64,000 nt of DNA from Nisaea sp. (GCF_034670185.1 NZ_JAXMNY010000001.1:1054001-1118000); one strand, 5' to 3'. Numbered from the stretch's first letter, positions 45,234-53,149 are shown. Notes: generated by a model not told the origin, from the letters alone. A program made the numbers and translations.

Positions 45234-47156
45234 ATGATCAGCCCGCTGGACTTGATGGAGCCTGAAGAGACGGTCGGCAATCTCTGGCATGACTGGGCCA
45301 GCCGCATGGCTGCGCCCGAGGGTTATGAAGAGAGTGCCGTCCCGCTGGAGGCGATGCGGGCCTCTCTGGCGGTATTGTTTCGGGCATTGGGCGGGGCAGG
45401 TGGTGTCGAAATCGGTGCCGCGCCTGCGACAGCGGCCACGCACCGGCGCGGCGTCATGCGCACAATCGGTGACGGTCGGCAGCTGGAATATTTGGCCAGC
45501 TTCGATGGTGAGCGCTTGCGGCTGCCCCCGCTTATGGATGCCTTCCCGACGCCCGACCTCAACCGGGCCGCCTATTTGTGGCTGGCGGCCATGGCAGCCA
45601 GCAGTGAAGGGCTGATCTCTCCCAAGCCATCGGCTGATCCACTTTCTGTGGACCTGGCACATCTTCTGGCCATGGAGGCGCTGACGTCGCGTACGCTTGC
45701 CGCTTGCCCCGGGCTCGCGAATCCTTTCAGGGCACTGCGCACTCATGTGCTCGAGACCCGCACGTCGCATGCCTCACACCGGACCGAGAATGCGCTGGAG
45801 GAGCTGACACTCCGGTATCTCGGCGATCAGGCACCACTTTCCGAGCCGGCGGTTGAGCTGATGCGTCAAGCCCGTTCCGGAACCGCGACCGCGCACCGCG
45901 GCTATACATCACCCGCCCAGGTACCAATCTGGCTCCGGCTGGAATGCGCCTCGCCCGGCGATGCAGCCGCTGAGCAGGATCCGGGCACGGCCCCTCCAGG
46001 GCTGGCGACGACCACGCGAAAAATCGGCAAGCGCGAGGAGCGCGACCAGGCCGATCGCAAGGACAGTTTCATCATCCATCGTTTCGAGGCGATCCTGAGC
46101 TGGGTCGAGAGCATGAACCTCAACCGCTCGGTCGATGATGACGATCAGGACAATGCACAGAAAGCGGCGGAGGATCAGGATCACATCACCCTGTCGCAAA
46201 ACCACAAGCGGGCTGCAACGAGGCTGCGCCTGCATCTCGACCTTGCGCCGCAGGATGCCGATCACGAACGATTGGCTGATCATCACACCTATCCCGAATG
46301 GAACCACCGGGCGCGTGCCTACATGCCCGATCACTGCCGCGTTCTGGAGGCTGAAGCCGCTGCTGACCCAGTTCGGGATATCAAGGTCGACCAACACCTG
46401 ATTGCCCGTGTCCGCCGTCAGTTTGAGGCGCTGCATCCGCGTCGCATTATGCGCCCACGTCAGATCGAGGGTGCGGAGCTTGATCTCGACGCGCTGATCG
46501 CGGCCCAGGTTTCGTTGCGCGTGACAGGCTCCGGCAGTGACCGGATTTATCAAAGTCTGCGGGTCACCGAACGCGATCTTTGTGTCGCTGTGCTGATGGA
46601 TTGTTCGCGTTCCACCGAAGCGGTTATCGGCGAACGGTCGGTCATTGACACGGCGCGCGAGGCCTTGATGGCGCTTGCCGGTGGTATCGATGCCGCCGGG
46701 GACCGGTTCGGCATCTGGGGTTTCTCCTCGCTTCGTCGCGACCGCGTCTTCCTGACCCGCTGCAAGAGTTTCGATGCACCGATGTCGGCCAGGGTCACCG
46801 AACGGATTGGCAGCCTGCGCCCGGGCCATTACACGCGGCTCGGCGCGGCCATCCGCCATACCGCAGCGCAATTGGCCAAGGAGACTGCCGCGCGCAAGCT
46901 CCTGCTGGTCCTCACCGACGGCAAGCCGAACGATCTCGACCATTATGAAGGCGTGCACGGTATCGAGGACAGCCGCATGGCCGTGCACGAGGCGCGTATG
47001 CAGGGGCAGTCGGTTTACGGCATCGTCGTCGACGCTGATGGTCAGGACTGGTTCGCACGGATCTTCAACCGCGCCGGCTTCACACTTCTGCCCGATCCCG
47101 GGCGCCTGATCCGTGCTCTTCCGGACATTTATCGCTCACTGATACAGGAGACCTGA
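45234..47156 (+). CDS. norD: NorD, VWA-domain activation protein
   Basis: A 640-residue cytosolic protein with a C-terminal von Willebrand factor A domain. The MIDAS motif DCSRSTEA lies near residue 455 and VLTDGKPNDLDHYEG near 560, both typical of NorD. The N-terminal 420 residues hold the helical region and a charged linker. NorD partners the NorQ hexamer. It starts 15 bp after norQ and is followed 1 bp later by a small membrane-protein gene. Confidence 0.95.
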   Translation: MISPLDLMEPEETVGNLWHDWASRMAAPEGYEESAVPLEAMRASLAVLFRALGGAGGVEIGAAPATAATHRRGVMRTIGDGRQLEYLASFDGERLRLPPLMDAFPTPDLNRAAYLWLAAMAASSEGLISPKPSADPLSVDLAHLLAMEALTSRTLAACPGLANPFRALRTHVLETRTSHASHRTENALEELTLRYLGDQAPLSEPAVELMRQARSGTATAHRGYTSPAQVPIWLRLECASPGDAAAEQDPGTAPPGLATTTRKIGKREERDQADRKDSFIIHRFEAILSWVESMNLNRSVDDDDQDNAQKAAEDQDHITLSQNHKRAATRLRLHLDLAPQDADHERLADHHTYPEWNHRARAYMPDHCRVLEAEAAADPVRDIKVDQHLIARVRRQFEALHPRRIMRPRQIEGAELDLDALIAAQVSLRVTGSGSDRIYQSLRVTERDLCVAVLMDCSRSTEAVIGERSVIDTAREALMALAGGIDAAGDRFGIWGFSSLRRDRVFLTRCKSFDAPMSARVTERIGSLRPGHYTRLGAAIRHTAAQLAKETAARKLLLVLTDGKPNDLDHYEGVHGIEDSRMAVHEARMQGQSVYGIVVDADGQDWFARIFNRAGFTLLPDPGRLIRALPDIYRSLIQET

Positions 47157-47157
47157 C

Positions 47158-47334
47158 ATGCGAACGCTGCTCTTTTTTTGCGCTTTGATGATGCCGTTCC
47201 AGACCCATGCGGCAAGCTTCCAGCGCCCGATCCCGAACCCGCAAACCGCAACGGCGGAGGGCTGGTTCTTGCTGGCATCTGTCGCTTTGTTGCTGGCTCT
47301 GGCGGCCGTGCAGTGGCTGGTGACCCGGCGGTGA
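47158..47334 (+). CDS. Small nor-cluster membrane protein (58 residues)
   Basis: An open frame of 58 codons starting one base after the norD stop, with CAGGAG upstream. It encodes MRTLLFFCALMMPFQTHAAS-like signal sequence followed by a Pro-rich segment (FQRPIPNPQT) and one C-terminal span (WFLLASVALLLALAAVQWLV) ending TRR. This is a secreted or membrane-anchored micro-protein; I do not recognise its family. Tight packing between norD and the next gene (GTGA overlap) supports it being real. Confidence 0.7.
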   Translation: MRTLLFFCALMMPFQTHAASFQRPIPNPQTATAEGWFLLASVALLLALAAVQWLVTRR

Positions 47335-47558
47335 GCACGCGGCCGGGATGGAAGCTGCTGGCAGGCCTCTATCCGTTCGGCGCGGGCGCCGCTGCCGTCA
47401 ATCTGTTCTTCGCATCATTGATCTTCAGCTGGCTCGGCTGGCGTGTGCTGACCCCTTATGAATCCATTGTCGGCGGCTTGGTCCTGGGCATCCCTGCCAC
47501 GTGGTTTTTCGCCGCCCACATCAAACGCCTGATTATAAATGCCGAGAAACCTCGGTGA
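47331..47558 (+). CDS. NorF-like small membrane protein
   Basis: A 75-residue protein with two hydrophobic segments (YPFGAGAAAVNLFFASLIFSW and SIVGGLVLGIPATWFFAAHI) and a basic end. GTG start at 47331 overlaps the stop of the 58-residue gene (GTGA). The frame is open further upstream to 47178, but that part is the wrong frame of the preceding gene. Size, topology and place at the end of nor resemble NorF of other alphaproteobacteria, but I assign that name only tentatively. No norE is present. Confidence 0.7.
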   Translation: MSTRPGWKLLAGLYPFGAGAAAVNLFFASLIFSWLGWRVLTPYESIVGGLVLGIPATWFFAAHIKRLIINAEKPR

Positions 47559-47569
47559 ATTTAGCCGTC

Positions 47570-47743
47570 TTACCGCTCAAGTGAAATCAGCAGGTCGTGT
47601 GAGCGGAAGGTAGCCCGATAGTTCGCGAAGAAGTCAGGTTGATCAGGCCGAGCTTCGACGTTTAGTTTTTTAATCCAGCCCAAGGATTCAGTAAACATCC
47701 CGATGAAGCGTTCCGTGGCGGTGCTTAGGCTGCTGATGGTCAC
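47570..47743 (-). CDS. Possible small gene coupled to the STAS gene (57 residues)
   Basis: A GTG-initiated frame whose first codon overlaps the STAS stop (GTGA at 47743-47740), the arrangement used for coupled genes in this locus. The product (opening VTISSLSTATERFIGMFTES with Met for the first Val) is soluble and unrecognised. Its third-codon-position G+C looks lower than in neighbours, which weakens the case. It may instead be non-coding 3' sequence. Confidence 0.3.
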   Translation of the reverse strand: MTISSLSTATERFIGMFTESLGWIKKLNVEARPDQPDFFANYRATFRSHDLLISLER

Positions 47744-48060
47744 GCTGCGTTTTCTTTTATTGGCAAGCACAGCACACGGCCACTGCCGGTAATGCGCAGC
47801 AGGTCGTTGGGCTGGCCGGTTGCGCCGGTAACGTGCAGGAGGCGGCCCTTGGCGCCGAGTTGGCGGTAGAAGGAGACCAGAAGGCCGAGGCCAACGCTGT
47901 CCATGAAATCCACGGCGCTGATATCCACGATTACAGCTCCGCTCGTTGTCAGGGAAACGTCGAAGAACTGATCTCGCAGGGCGGAAGCCGATGTGCCGTC
48001 GAGCGAGCCTTCCAGCGTGATGCTGAGTGGGCTTGAGTCCAGACGTATGCGGATTTCCAT
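47740..48060 (-). CDS. STAS-domain protein (anti-sigma-factor antagonist type), first of three
   Basis: A 106-residue single STAS domain: ITLEGSLDGTSASALRDQFF and the phosphorylatable Ser in DFMDSVGLGLLV. STAS proteins of the SpoIIAA/RsbV type bind or release a partner according to Ser phosphorylation. It is the third gene of the HlyD-GT2-STAS operon (12 bp after the transferase), so it probably regulates the synthase or carries the partner-switch signal to it. Two paralogues lie at 53276 and 58367. Confidence 0.88.
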   Translation of the reverse strand: MEIRIRLDSSPLSITLEGSLDGTSASALRDQFFDVSLTTSGAVIVDISAVDFMDSVGLGLLVSFYRQLGAKGRLLHVTGATGQPNDLLRITGSGRVLCLPIKENAA

Positions 48061-48072
48061 TTTGTTTTCTCC

Positions 48073-50040
48073 TCAGACGAAGTTGCGAAGGGTTTGACGG
48101 ACAATACCGAGCCAGTTTGCCGATCGGACACTGTTGTCGAGATCGCCGGCGCTTAGGCGGTCAATCAGTTTTGTGCGCACGTCGATATCGAGGGCACCGA
48201 ACAGAATGCCGACGCCGGCCGACGTGCTTCGGACGACCCGGCCGGGGACGGCACCAATACCGAATATCTCGAGCTCGACATCGCTGCCCACCGCCGGGGC
48301 GTTGGCCAGTGTTAATTGCGCACCAGTTGCCGACAAGTCGACAAGGCGGCCAGGAAGAGCCTCCTCCACACAGGTGATGACGGACGGCTCGTTCAAGTTG
48401 AATCTCTCCTCGCTACGGAGGCGGCTGCGGTCAATTGCGATGAGACCGATCAGAAAGCAGATCACCAGATTGAGGCAGCCCCAGAGATTTGCGACCAGAT
48501 TGAAGCTGGCGGCATCGTGGTTCCCGCGCCAGGCGAAGCCGTTCCACAACAGGCCGAACCCCGTCAGCAAGCCGATGAGAATGGCGAAGCCGAGACCGAG
48601 GCGATCGACGGTTCGCTGCTCAGCTGCCTTTCCTTTTGGAGTGACCTGGAACGGTACGCCGAATGGGCATATCAGCGAAGCGACTACGGTCGGAAAGACA
48701 TGCAGCGCGGTATGGATGCCGACTGCGGCTGAGACCAGCGGAACATAGCACCCGGGAACCAGCCACATCATTGCCGCCGTCGCGAGGAGAATCAGAGGGG
48801 CTATGATCTCGAAGAAAGCCGCTAGCGTGAGTCCGGGGAACGGAGAGGTGCCGGTGAAAAAATAGATTATCGGCACCAGTAGCATGAACAATTTCAGAGG
48901 ATGCTGTGCGATCCACCCGAGCGGGAAATAGAGCACACGATCCTTGAGAGAGAGTCCGGGACCGAGCGGCCCCTGACTCAGGAAAAGCCCCTGGATGGCG
49001 CCGCGGCACCAGCGCTGCCGCTGGACGATGTAGGCGTTCATGTTTTCCGGGGCTAGTCCCGAAGCCAGCCGCTCGTTCAGATACCGCGTGCGGTAGCCGA
49101 CCCGGAGCATGGCAAGAGATGTAAGCAGGTCCTCGGTGATCGACCCGGTTGGCACACCGCCGATGGCCTCGACCGCAGAACGGCGCATGATCGAGCCCGC
49201 CCCGCAGCAGAAAGCGGCGTCCCAGGCATCCCGGCTCGGCGCCATGTGGTCGAAGAACAGGCGTTGTTCGTCGGGAATCTCCTGTAGCGCCGCCAGATTG
49301 GTCTGGATCGGGTCCTTGTTAAAGAAATGTTGGGGCGTCTGGACGAGGCCTATGCTGGGTTCTTCGAACAATCCGGTCGTACGAAGCAGGAAGTTCCGTG
49401 TCGGAGCGAAGTCGGCGTCGAAGATTGCCACGATCTCCCCATCTGTGAGGTTGAGCGCATTGTTGATATTGCCGGCCTTGGCATGGGAGCGATCTGTTCG
49501 GGCGATATAGCCGACATCATGAAAGGCGCACAGGTCACGAAGCCAGGTTCGCGCGTTCCCGTCGTCGCAGACCCAGACCTTGAAATTCGGGTAGTGAATC
49601 CCGCGCGCGGCGATGATGCTACGCTCCAAAACCTCGCGGCCTTCGTTGTAGGTCGGAATCAGGATGTCGACTGACGGGAACTGTTCCGCTGGCCTGGCCA
49701 GCAGCGCACGCTCGGCACTGTCGGTTGCGGGCTTACGGTCCGCTGTTCTGGACATGATCAGCAGAAAGACGGCGATTTCGAGCAGGGCCAGCATTTCAAG
49801 CCCAAAGGTCCCCCACGCATAGGCGATTTCCCCGCTTCCGCCTTTTGCCGAGAGGAGCTGATCGGCACGCCATATGACGTAGCGGATGAAGCAGACCGCT
49901 GTCAGAGAGACCACGATCAGTCGATCGCGATTATTTGCCCGGTGAAGTTGCTGCATCGCGAAAGCAATGAAGAGAACGGCCAGAATCAACGGGGTCAGTG
50001 CTGGCACATCAAACGCGATATTGGTCAACAAACCAGTCAC
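48073..50040 (-). CDS. Membrane glycosyltransferase family 2 with C-terminal PilZ domain
   Basis: A 655-residue cellulose-synthase-like processive transferase. N-terminal spans; cytosolic GT2 domain with PTYNEGREVLERS near 128, DDGNAR, the DAD metal motif in AIFDADFAPTRN near 215, the TED base in SITEDLLTS and the QRQRW product-binding motif; further spans; then a C-terminal PilZ domain with RSEER and DLSATG, which read as the c-di-GMP-binding RxxxR and DxSxxG. This is the BcsA-like layout, suggesting a beta-glycan made under c-di-GMP control. GTG start, GTGA overlap with the HlyD gene. The polymer is not identifiable. Confidence 0.9.
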   Translation of the reverse strand: MTGLLTNIAFDVPALTPLILAVLFIAFAMQQLHRANNRDRLIVVSLTAVCFIRYVIWRADQLLSAKGGSGEIAYAWGTFGLEMLALLEIAVFLLIMSRTADRKPATDSAERALLARPAEQFPSVDILIPTYNEGREVLERSIIAARGIHYPNFKVWVCDDGNARTWLRDLCAFHDVGYIARTDRSHAKAGNINNALNLTDGEIVAIFDADFAPTRNFLLRTTGLFEEPSIGLVQTPQHFFNKDPIQTNLAALQEIPDEQRLFFDHMAPSRDAWDAAFCCGAGSIMRRSAVEAIGGVPTGSITEDLLTSLAMLRVGYRTRYLNERLASGLAPENMNAYIVQRQRWCRGAIQGLFLSQGPLGPGLSLKDRVLYFPLGWIAQHPLKLFMLLVPIIYFFTGTSPFPGLTLAAFFEIIAPLILLATAAMMWLVPGCYVPLVSAAVGIHTALHVFPTVVASLICPFGVPFQVTPKGKAAEQRTVDRLGLGFAILIGLLTGFGLLWNGFAWRGNHDAASFNLVANLWGCLNLVICFLIGLIAIDRSRLRSEERFNLNEPSVITCVEEALPGRLVDLSATGAQLTLANAPAVGSDVELEIFGIGAVPGRVVRSTSAGVGILFGALDIDVRTKLIDRLSAGDLDNSVRSANWLGIVRQTLRNFV

Positions 50041-51311
50041 TTCAGGTTCTCCGGAATGGCGGCGGCAGCGGTCTTGACGATGAAATTGCGGATCGCGCCG
50101 AAGGCGTCCGCGACGGTGGCGAACCGCCCGGTGTCTGCAAAGCGTGTGAAGGCAACTTCGGCGGATCGGCCGATCAAGCAGAAGTTTTGGGGCCCGGCGC
50201 CATGCTGCTGCGGATCAAAGGAGAGGATCGCCTGGAACTCCCGTGGGCCACGCATCTGCGGGCGGGCGGCGAGCAGGCGATCTTCTGTAATCGCGCCAGC
50301 ACCGCGGAGTGCAAGAACCCTGGCTGAGAAGGGGGCGTTGGCACCGACCAAGCGGACCTCCGCCTCATCTCCGATGCGGATCCGGGAGAAGCTCTCCTCT
50401 TCCAGGGACACGTCGAGAAATGCATTCGCACAATCGACGATTTCAAGCAGTTCGATGCCAGTCACCACTTCGTTTCCCGGTTTGACAAACCGTTTCCAGA
50501 CGATGCCGTCGACCGGTGAGTAGAGCCGTGTGAGCCGCGTGGCCGCGAGACGTTTTGTCTCTGTCTCGAACTGGCGCTCGATCTCTCTGACGCGGATGGT
50601 GTATTCGCTGCGGCGGGCCTCGAGGTCGAACAGCCGCAAGCGGATTTCGTCCAACCGCTGCTGCGAATAGGGAACGTCGTTTTGGCCTTCGGAAAGGAAC
50701 GTCGTCTGCTGAACGGACTGTCGACGGACATTCAGCCTTTCGATGATTGCGTTCTTTTGCGAGAGCCGTGCATCGAGTTGCTTAACCTTGAATTCAGCAT
50801 TTTCGAACTTGGCCTTCGACGTTGCATCCTTGGAAAGCAGCGTTTTCTGACGGTCAAGTTCGCGCCCGGCATGCTGACGCTCGGCTGCAATCGCTTCACG
50901 ATCCGCCTCGGCTTCCGCCAGCCTCCTGGAGAGGTGCTTCAGAGTGAAGTCACCATACGCGCTGACACGCGCTGCGAGCTCATCGGCCGTATCCCGTAGC
51001 GCATTCTCCTGACGATCAAGCGCGTCAATCCGCTCAGTGAGCGCGACCTTTTCGGTGCGCAGTTCTCCCATGAAGCTTTGGTCTTGGCGATTGTTGTAGG
51101 TCTCCGCCAATTGGGAGCCCTTGCGGACCCGGGTGCCGACAGCAGGCGGTCCGCCTTTCACCGTGCCTTCGCTCATCGAGGAGACGACGGTGATTTCGGC
51201 ATTCACGACAGCATCGATGCTCGGAATCACGAACACAGACGGGCTCATGCCAAATGCTGCTGCACCGATGATGGCCACGCTGAGAAAAATGCGGTTCGGG
51301 CGTATGGGCAT
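50037..51311 (-). CDS. HlyD-like membrane fusion/periplasmic adaptor protein
   Basis: A 424-residue protein with one N-terminal span (FLSVAIIGAAAFGMSPSVFV), a biotinyl-lipoyl-like half (EGTVKGGPPAVGTRVRKG), a long coiled coil (residues about 80-240, rich in Arg/Glu/Ala) and the second half (LYSPVDGIVWKRFVKPGNEV). This is the HlyD/adaptor fold. Start ATG at 51311 has GGAG six bases upstream. Paired with the GT2-PilZ protein it could form the periplasmic part of a synthase-dependent export path. A near-consensus sigma-54 promoter precedes it. Confidence 0.88.
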   Translation of the reverse strand: MPIRPNRIFLSVAIIGAAAFGMSPSVFVIPSIDAVVNAEITVVSSMSEGTVKGGPPAVGTRVRKGSQLAETYNNRQDQSFMGELRTEKVALTERIDALDRQENALRDTADELAARVSAYGDFTLKHLSRRLAEAEADREAIAAERQHAGRELDRQKTLLSKDATSKAKFENAEFKVKQLDARLSQKNAIIERLNVRRQSVQQTTFLSEGQNDVPYSQQRLDEIRLRLFDLEARRSEYTIRVREIERQFETETKRLAATRLTRLYSPVDGIVWKRFVKPGNEVVTGIELLEIVDCANAFLDVSLEEESFSRIRIGDEAEVRLVGANAPFSARVLALRGAGAITEDRLLAARPQMRGPREFQAILSFDPQQHGAGPQNFCLIGRSAEVAFTRFADTGRFATVADAFGAIRNFIVKTAAAAIPENLK

Positions 51312-51340
51312 AGCGAACTCCAATAGTTGGTCCACTTGCC

Positions 51341-51355
51341 GCAAAGTTCGGGCCA
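51341..51355 (-). promoter_or_regulatory. Sigma-54 promoter for the HlyD-GT2-STAS operon
   Basis: On the minus strand TGGCCCGAACTTTGC matches TGGCACG-N4-TTGC at 10 of 11 fixed positions. The start site would fall near 51330, directly ahead of the HlyD ribosome site. Confidence 0.75.
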
Positions 51356-51440
51356 TCTTCTGTAGTTAAATTATAATCAATAAAGTCAGTGCGTTATGAT
51401 TTATGGGGGCGATAGGCGAGGCGCTTTGAGCGTTGGACCC

Positions 51441-51453
51441 TTGCAAATTGCAA
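51441..51453. promoter_or_regulatory. Proposed activator site 1 (TTGCA-N3-TGCAA dyad)
   Basis: TTGCAAATTGCAA, perfect 5-bp arms around AAT. It is 86 bp upstream of the minus promoter's -24 end and 120 bp upstream of the plus promoter, suitable for a sigma-54 enhancer. Confidence 0.6.
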
Positions 51454-51463
51454 TCTGCGATCG

Positions 51464-51476
51464 ACGCAACTTGCAT
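51464..51476. promoter_or_regulatory. Proposed activator site 2 (degenerate dyad)
   Basis: On the minus strand ATGCAAGTTGCGT, a relaxed TTGCA-N3-TGCAA, centred 23 bp from site 1. Tandem sites about two helical turns apart are typical of sigma-54 enhancers. Confidence 0.45.
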
Positions 51477-51572
51477 GGCCGACACATCTGGATCAGACCT
51501 GCAGCGCGGGAAAAGCCTTTAGAAACAATGTGAAGCTTGTTGGGCGGCGAGGAAAGGGAGTGTAAACCCCTC

Positions 51573-51587
51573 TGGTCTGTTTCTTGC
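51573..51587 (+). promoter_or_regulatory. Sigma-54 promoter for the sorted-protein/exosortase operon
   Basis: TGGTCTGTTTCTTGC keeps the GG-N10-GC core and full TTGC but has three mismatches in the CACG part. Predicted start near 51599, leaving a leader of about 29 nt with GGAGG before the ATG at 51628. Confidence 0.6.
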
Positions 51588-51627
51588 GTTGAGGGTTCTG
51601 AAATATTGATCCTGCTCGGAGGAAGAG

Positions 51628-51894
51628 ATGTTCAGAGTGATCCTATGCACCCTTGTTCTTTTGGCTGGCCAGAGTTCTCTGGTCACAGCGGCTGAGGACA
51701 ATTTCAACACCACCGCTTTTAAAGATGGGGCCACGAACGGCTCGACGAACGCCAATTGCAGTGCGGCTATCTCATGGTGGTGCCAGGCGCAGCTCGCGGA
51801 ATCGAGCGTGGAGCCGGTGCCCGGACCTGCGCTGAACGTGGCGACTGGAATCATCCTCCTGATCGCCGGCTGTTATGCGTGCCGCCGTCGGTAA
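51628..51894 (+). CDS. Small secreted protein with exosortase-type C-terminal sorting signal
   Basis: An 88-residue protein. Residues 1-22 form a Sec signal peptide (MFRVILCTLVLLAG..., cleavage near VTAAED). The mature part is only about 40 residues, Asn/Thr/Ala-rich with Cys44 and Cys52. It ends in a three-part tail: PVPGPA motif (63-68), a span (NVATGIILLIAGCYAC, 70-85) and RRR (86-88). That is the layout of PEP-CTERM, VPLPA-CTERM and related exosortase substrates, but the VPGP motif matches none of the named variants I know. Strong GGAGGAAGAG site before the ATG. The next gene, overlapping it by 20 bp, is exosortase-like, so this is probably its dedicated substrate. Confidence 0.85.
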   Translation: MFRVILCTLVLLAGQSSLVTAAEDNFNTTAFKDGATNGSTNANCSAAISWWCQAQLAESSVEPVPGPALNVATGIILLIAGCYACRRR

Positions 51895-52705
51895 AGCGGG
51901 CGGTTACGCCGCGCCGTGCTGGCGCGCTCTGGACAGGCCGCTCCTTTGCCGCGATGTCGTCTGGATCGCCCTCGCTCTAATATCTGCGGGATGGCTTTGG
52001 CGCGGACTGTATGCCGGGACGTCATGGCCCGTTACAGTTTCTGTTTTGTGTGCAGTGGCGGTTGCGGTCGATCTTCAGCGGTCACGTCCTCGTGTGTCCG
52101 GCCGCATAGCCGGCCCGTTGGCTCTTCTGCTCTTCATCAGCCCTGCTCCTGCCGGCGGTATTTCGATAATTGTAGCCATTCTGATCGCAGCATTCGCCAT
52201 TGGTGTGGCAGCGAAATCGGCAAAAGATACGAACCTGTGCGCGGCGGCTTTCATGCTGGCCGTTACTGCTTTGTCGGAGTTCTTCTCCGGAGTTGGTGCG
52301 GATGTGGTCAGCCAAACTCTGCTCGAAAGCGAGGCCAGGATGCTCGGCAAATTGCTGGCAGTCGCGGGCGAGACCCATCAGTTGAGCGGGAGTGTTCTGT
52401 TCCTGTCAGGGCGCCAGGTCGTGCTTCTGACAGAGTGCTCCAGTTTCATTCTGATTGCGGAGGCTGCTGTTCTGACCCTGGCTCTCGGCCGTCTGCTGCG
52501 TGTCAATTCGGTAAAGCTCGTTGTCACTCTGGCGATAGTCACTGTTTTCACTGCACTGCTCAATCTCGGCAGGCTGACGGCCATGCTCTTCTCTCCGCAA
52601 TTCTATGGGCAGCTACACAATGAGGCAGCAAACCAGGTGATGGGGTTTGCCATCTGCGCTGTTGTCCTTGTCCTGCTGTTCCCGAAGCGGGGGACCGGAG
52701 CATGA
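51875..52705 (+). CDS. Exosortase/archaeosortase-like membrane transpeptidase
   Basis: A 276-residue protein with about eight spans. The C-terminal half follows the exosortase plan: LSGRQVVLLTECSSFILIAEAA with Cys188 (exosortases: G-V-V-x-x-ACSG), TALLNLGRLTAM with Arg233 and QLHNEAANQVMGFAICA with His248. Cys-Arg-His is the catalytic triad of the family, which cleaves C-terminal sorting signals and passes the protein to a surface acceptor. The variant TECSS in place of ACSG, and the single adjacent substrate, suggest an unnamed subfamily. The ATG at 51875 overlaps the substrate gene; it is the only good start. Confidence 0.82.
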   Translation: MRAAVGKAGGYAAPCWRALDRPLLCRDVVWIALALISAGWLWRGLYAGTSWPVTVSVLCAVAVAVDLQRSRPRVSGRIAGPLALLLFISPAPAGGISIIVAILIAAFAIGVAAKSAKDTNLCAAAFMLAVTALSEFFSGVGADVVSQTLLESEARMLGKLLAVAGETHQLSGSVLFLSGRQVVLLTECSSFILIAEAAVLTLALGRLLRVNSVKLVVTLAIVTVFTALLNLGRLTAMLFSPQFYGQLHNEAANQVMGFAICAVVLVLLFPKRGTGA

Positions 52706-53127
52706 AGCGCTGGCTTCTCGTGCTGTTGGCACCACTGTGCGTCCTGAGCGCACGAGAAGCGGTGGACCGGCAATCCGGCCGAACGGAATTCACCGCTTGG
52801 GCGGCGGACGCAAATTACGTCGCAAGGCAAACAAGGGCACTGACGCCCGGCGCCTCCTACGTCGGCACTGACTATTATCGGGAAAGTGACGCATGCCGCT
52901 TGGTGGCCATCCCGGTACAGCGGGGCGGAGAAATGTGGGCGGTGCTCCCCGCGTTGATCGGACAGGCGGCATTTCGCAGCGGCCATCTGTTTGACGGTGT
53001 TTTCCGGCCATTGCCCGCAACCGGCACCGAGTTCGCTTTGGGACGGGTTGATTCCCGTCTGCGACAGCAGAGGGTGTCCGCCGAGGCCCATCTCGTGTTT
53101 GGTGAAGCGGCATGTCTCGCAGAATGA
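52702..53127 (+). CDS. Secreted protein of unknown function downstream of the exosortase-like gene
   Basis: A 141-residue protein with an N-terminal signal sequence (MKRWLLVLLAPLCVLSAREA) and a soluble remainder with Cys65 and Cys138, perhaps a disulfide. I do not recognise the family. ATGA overlap with the exosortase-like gene indicates coupled translation and a role in the same process. In PEP-CTERM loci an EpsI-type protein is often joined to the exosortase; this one is shorter and I could not match it to EpsI by eye, but a distant relation is possible. Confidence 0.75.
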   Translation: MKRWLLVLLAPLCVLSAREAVDRQSGRTEFTAWAADANYVARQTRALTPGASYVGTDYYRESDACRLVAIPVQRGGEMWAVLPALIGQAAFRSGHLFDGVFRPLPATGTEFALGRVDSRLRQQRVSAEAHLVFGEAACLAE

Positions 53128-53136
53128 GTGGGCCTC

Positions 53137-53149
53137 TTGCAATTTGCGG
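53137..53149. promoter_or_regulatory. Proposed activator site 3 (TTGCA-N3-TGC dyad)
   Basis: TTGCAATTTGCGG, inside a larger 8-bp inverted repeat CCTCTTGC/GCAAGAGG (53133-53156). It is 77-89 bp upstream of the perfect sigma-54 promoter at 53226. No T-run follows, so the repeat is better read as a binding site than a terminator. Confidence 0.6.

Larger units (their letters stand above)
51312..51627. other. Divergent sigma-54 control region (316 bp, no gene)
   Basis: The stretch between the HlyD gene (minus) and the sorted-protein gene (plus) holds, in order, a minus-strand sigma-54 promoter (51341-51355), two copies of the TTGCA-N3-TGC dyad (51441-51453 and 51464-51476) and a plus-strand sigma-54 promoter (51573-51587). 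AT-rich sequence at 51360-51400 may help DNA bending. No credible open frame. Confidence 0.7.

Noticed and set aside
45909..46988. 359-codon minus-strand frame
   Set aside because: Antisense to norD.
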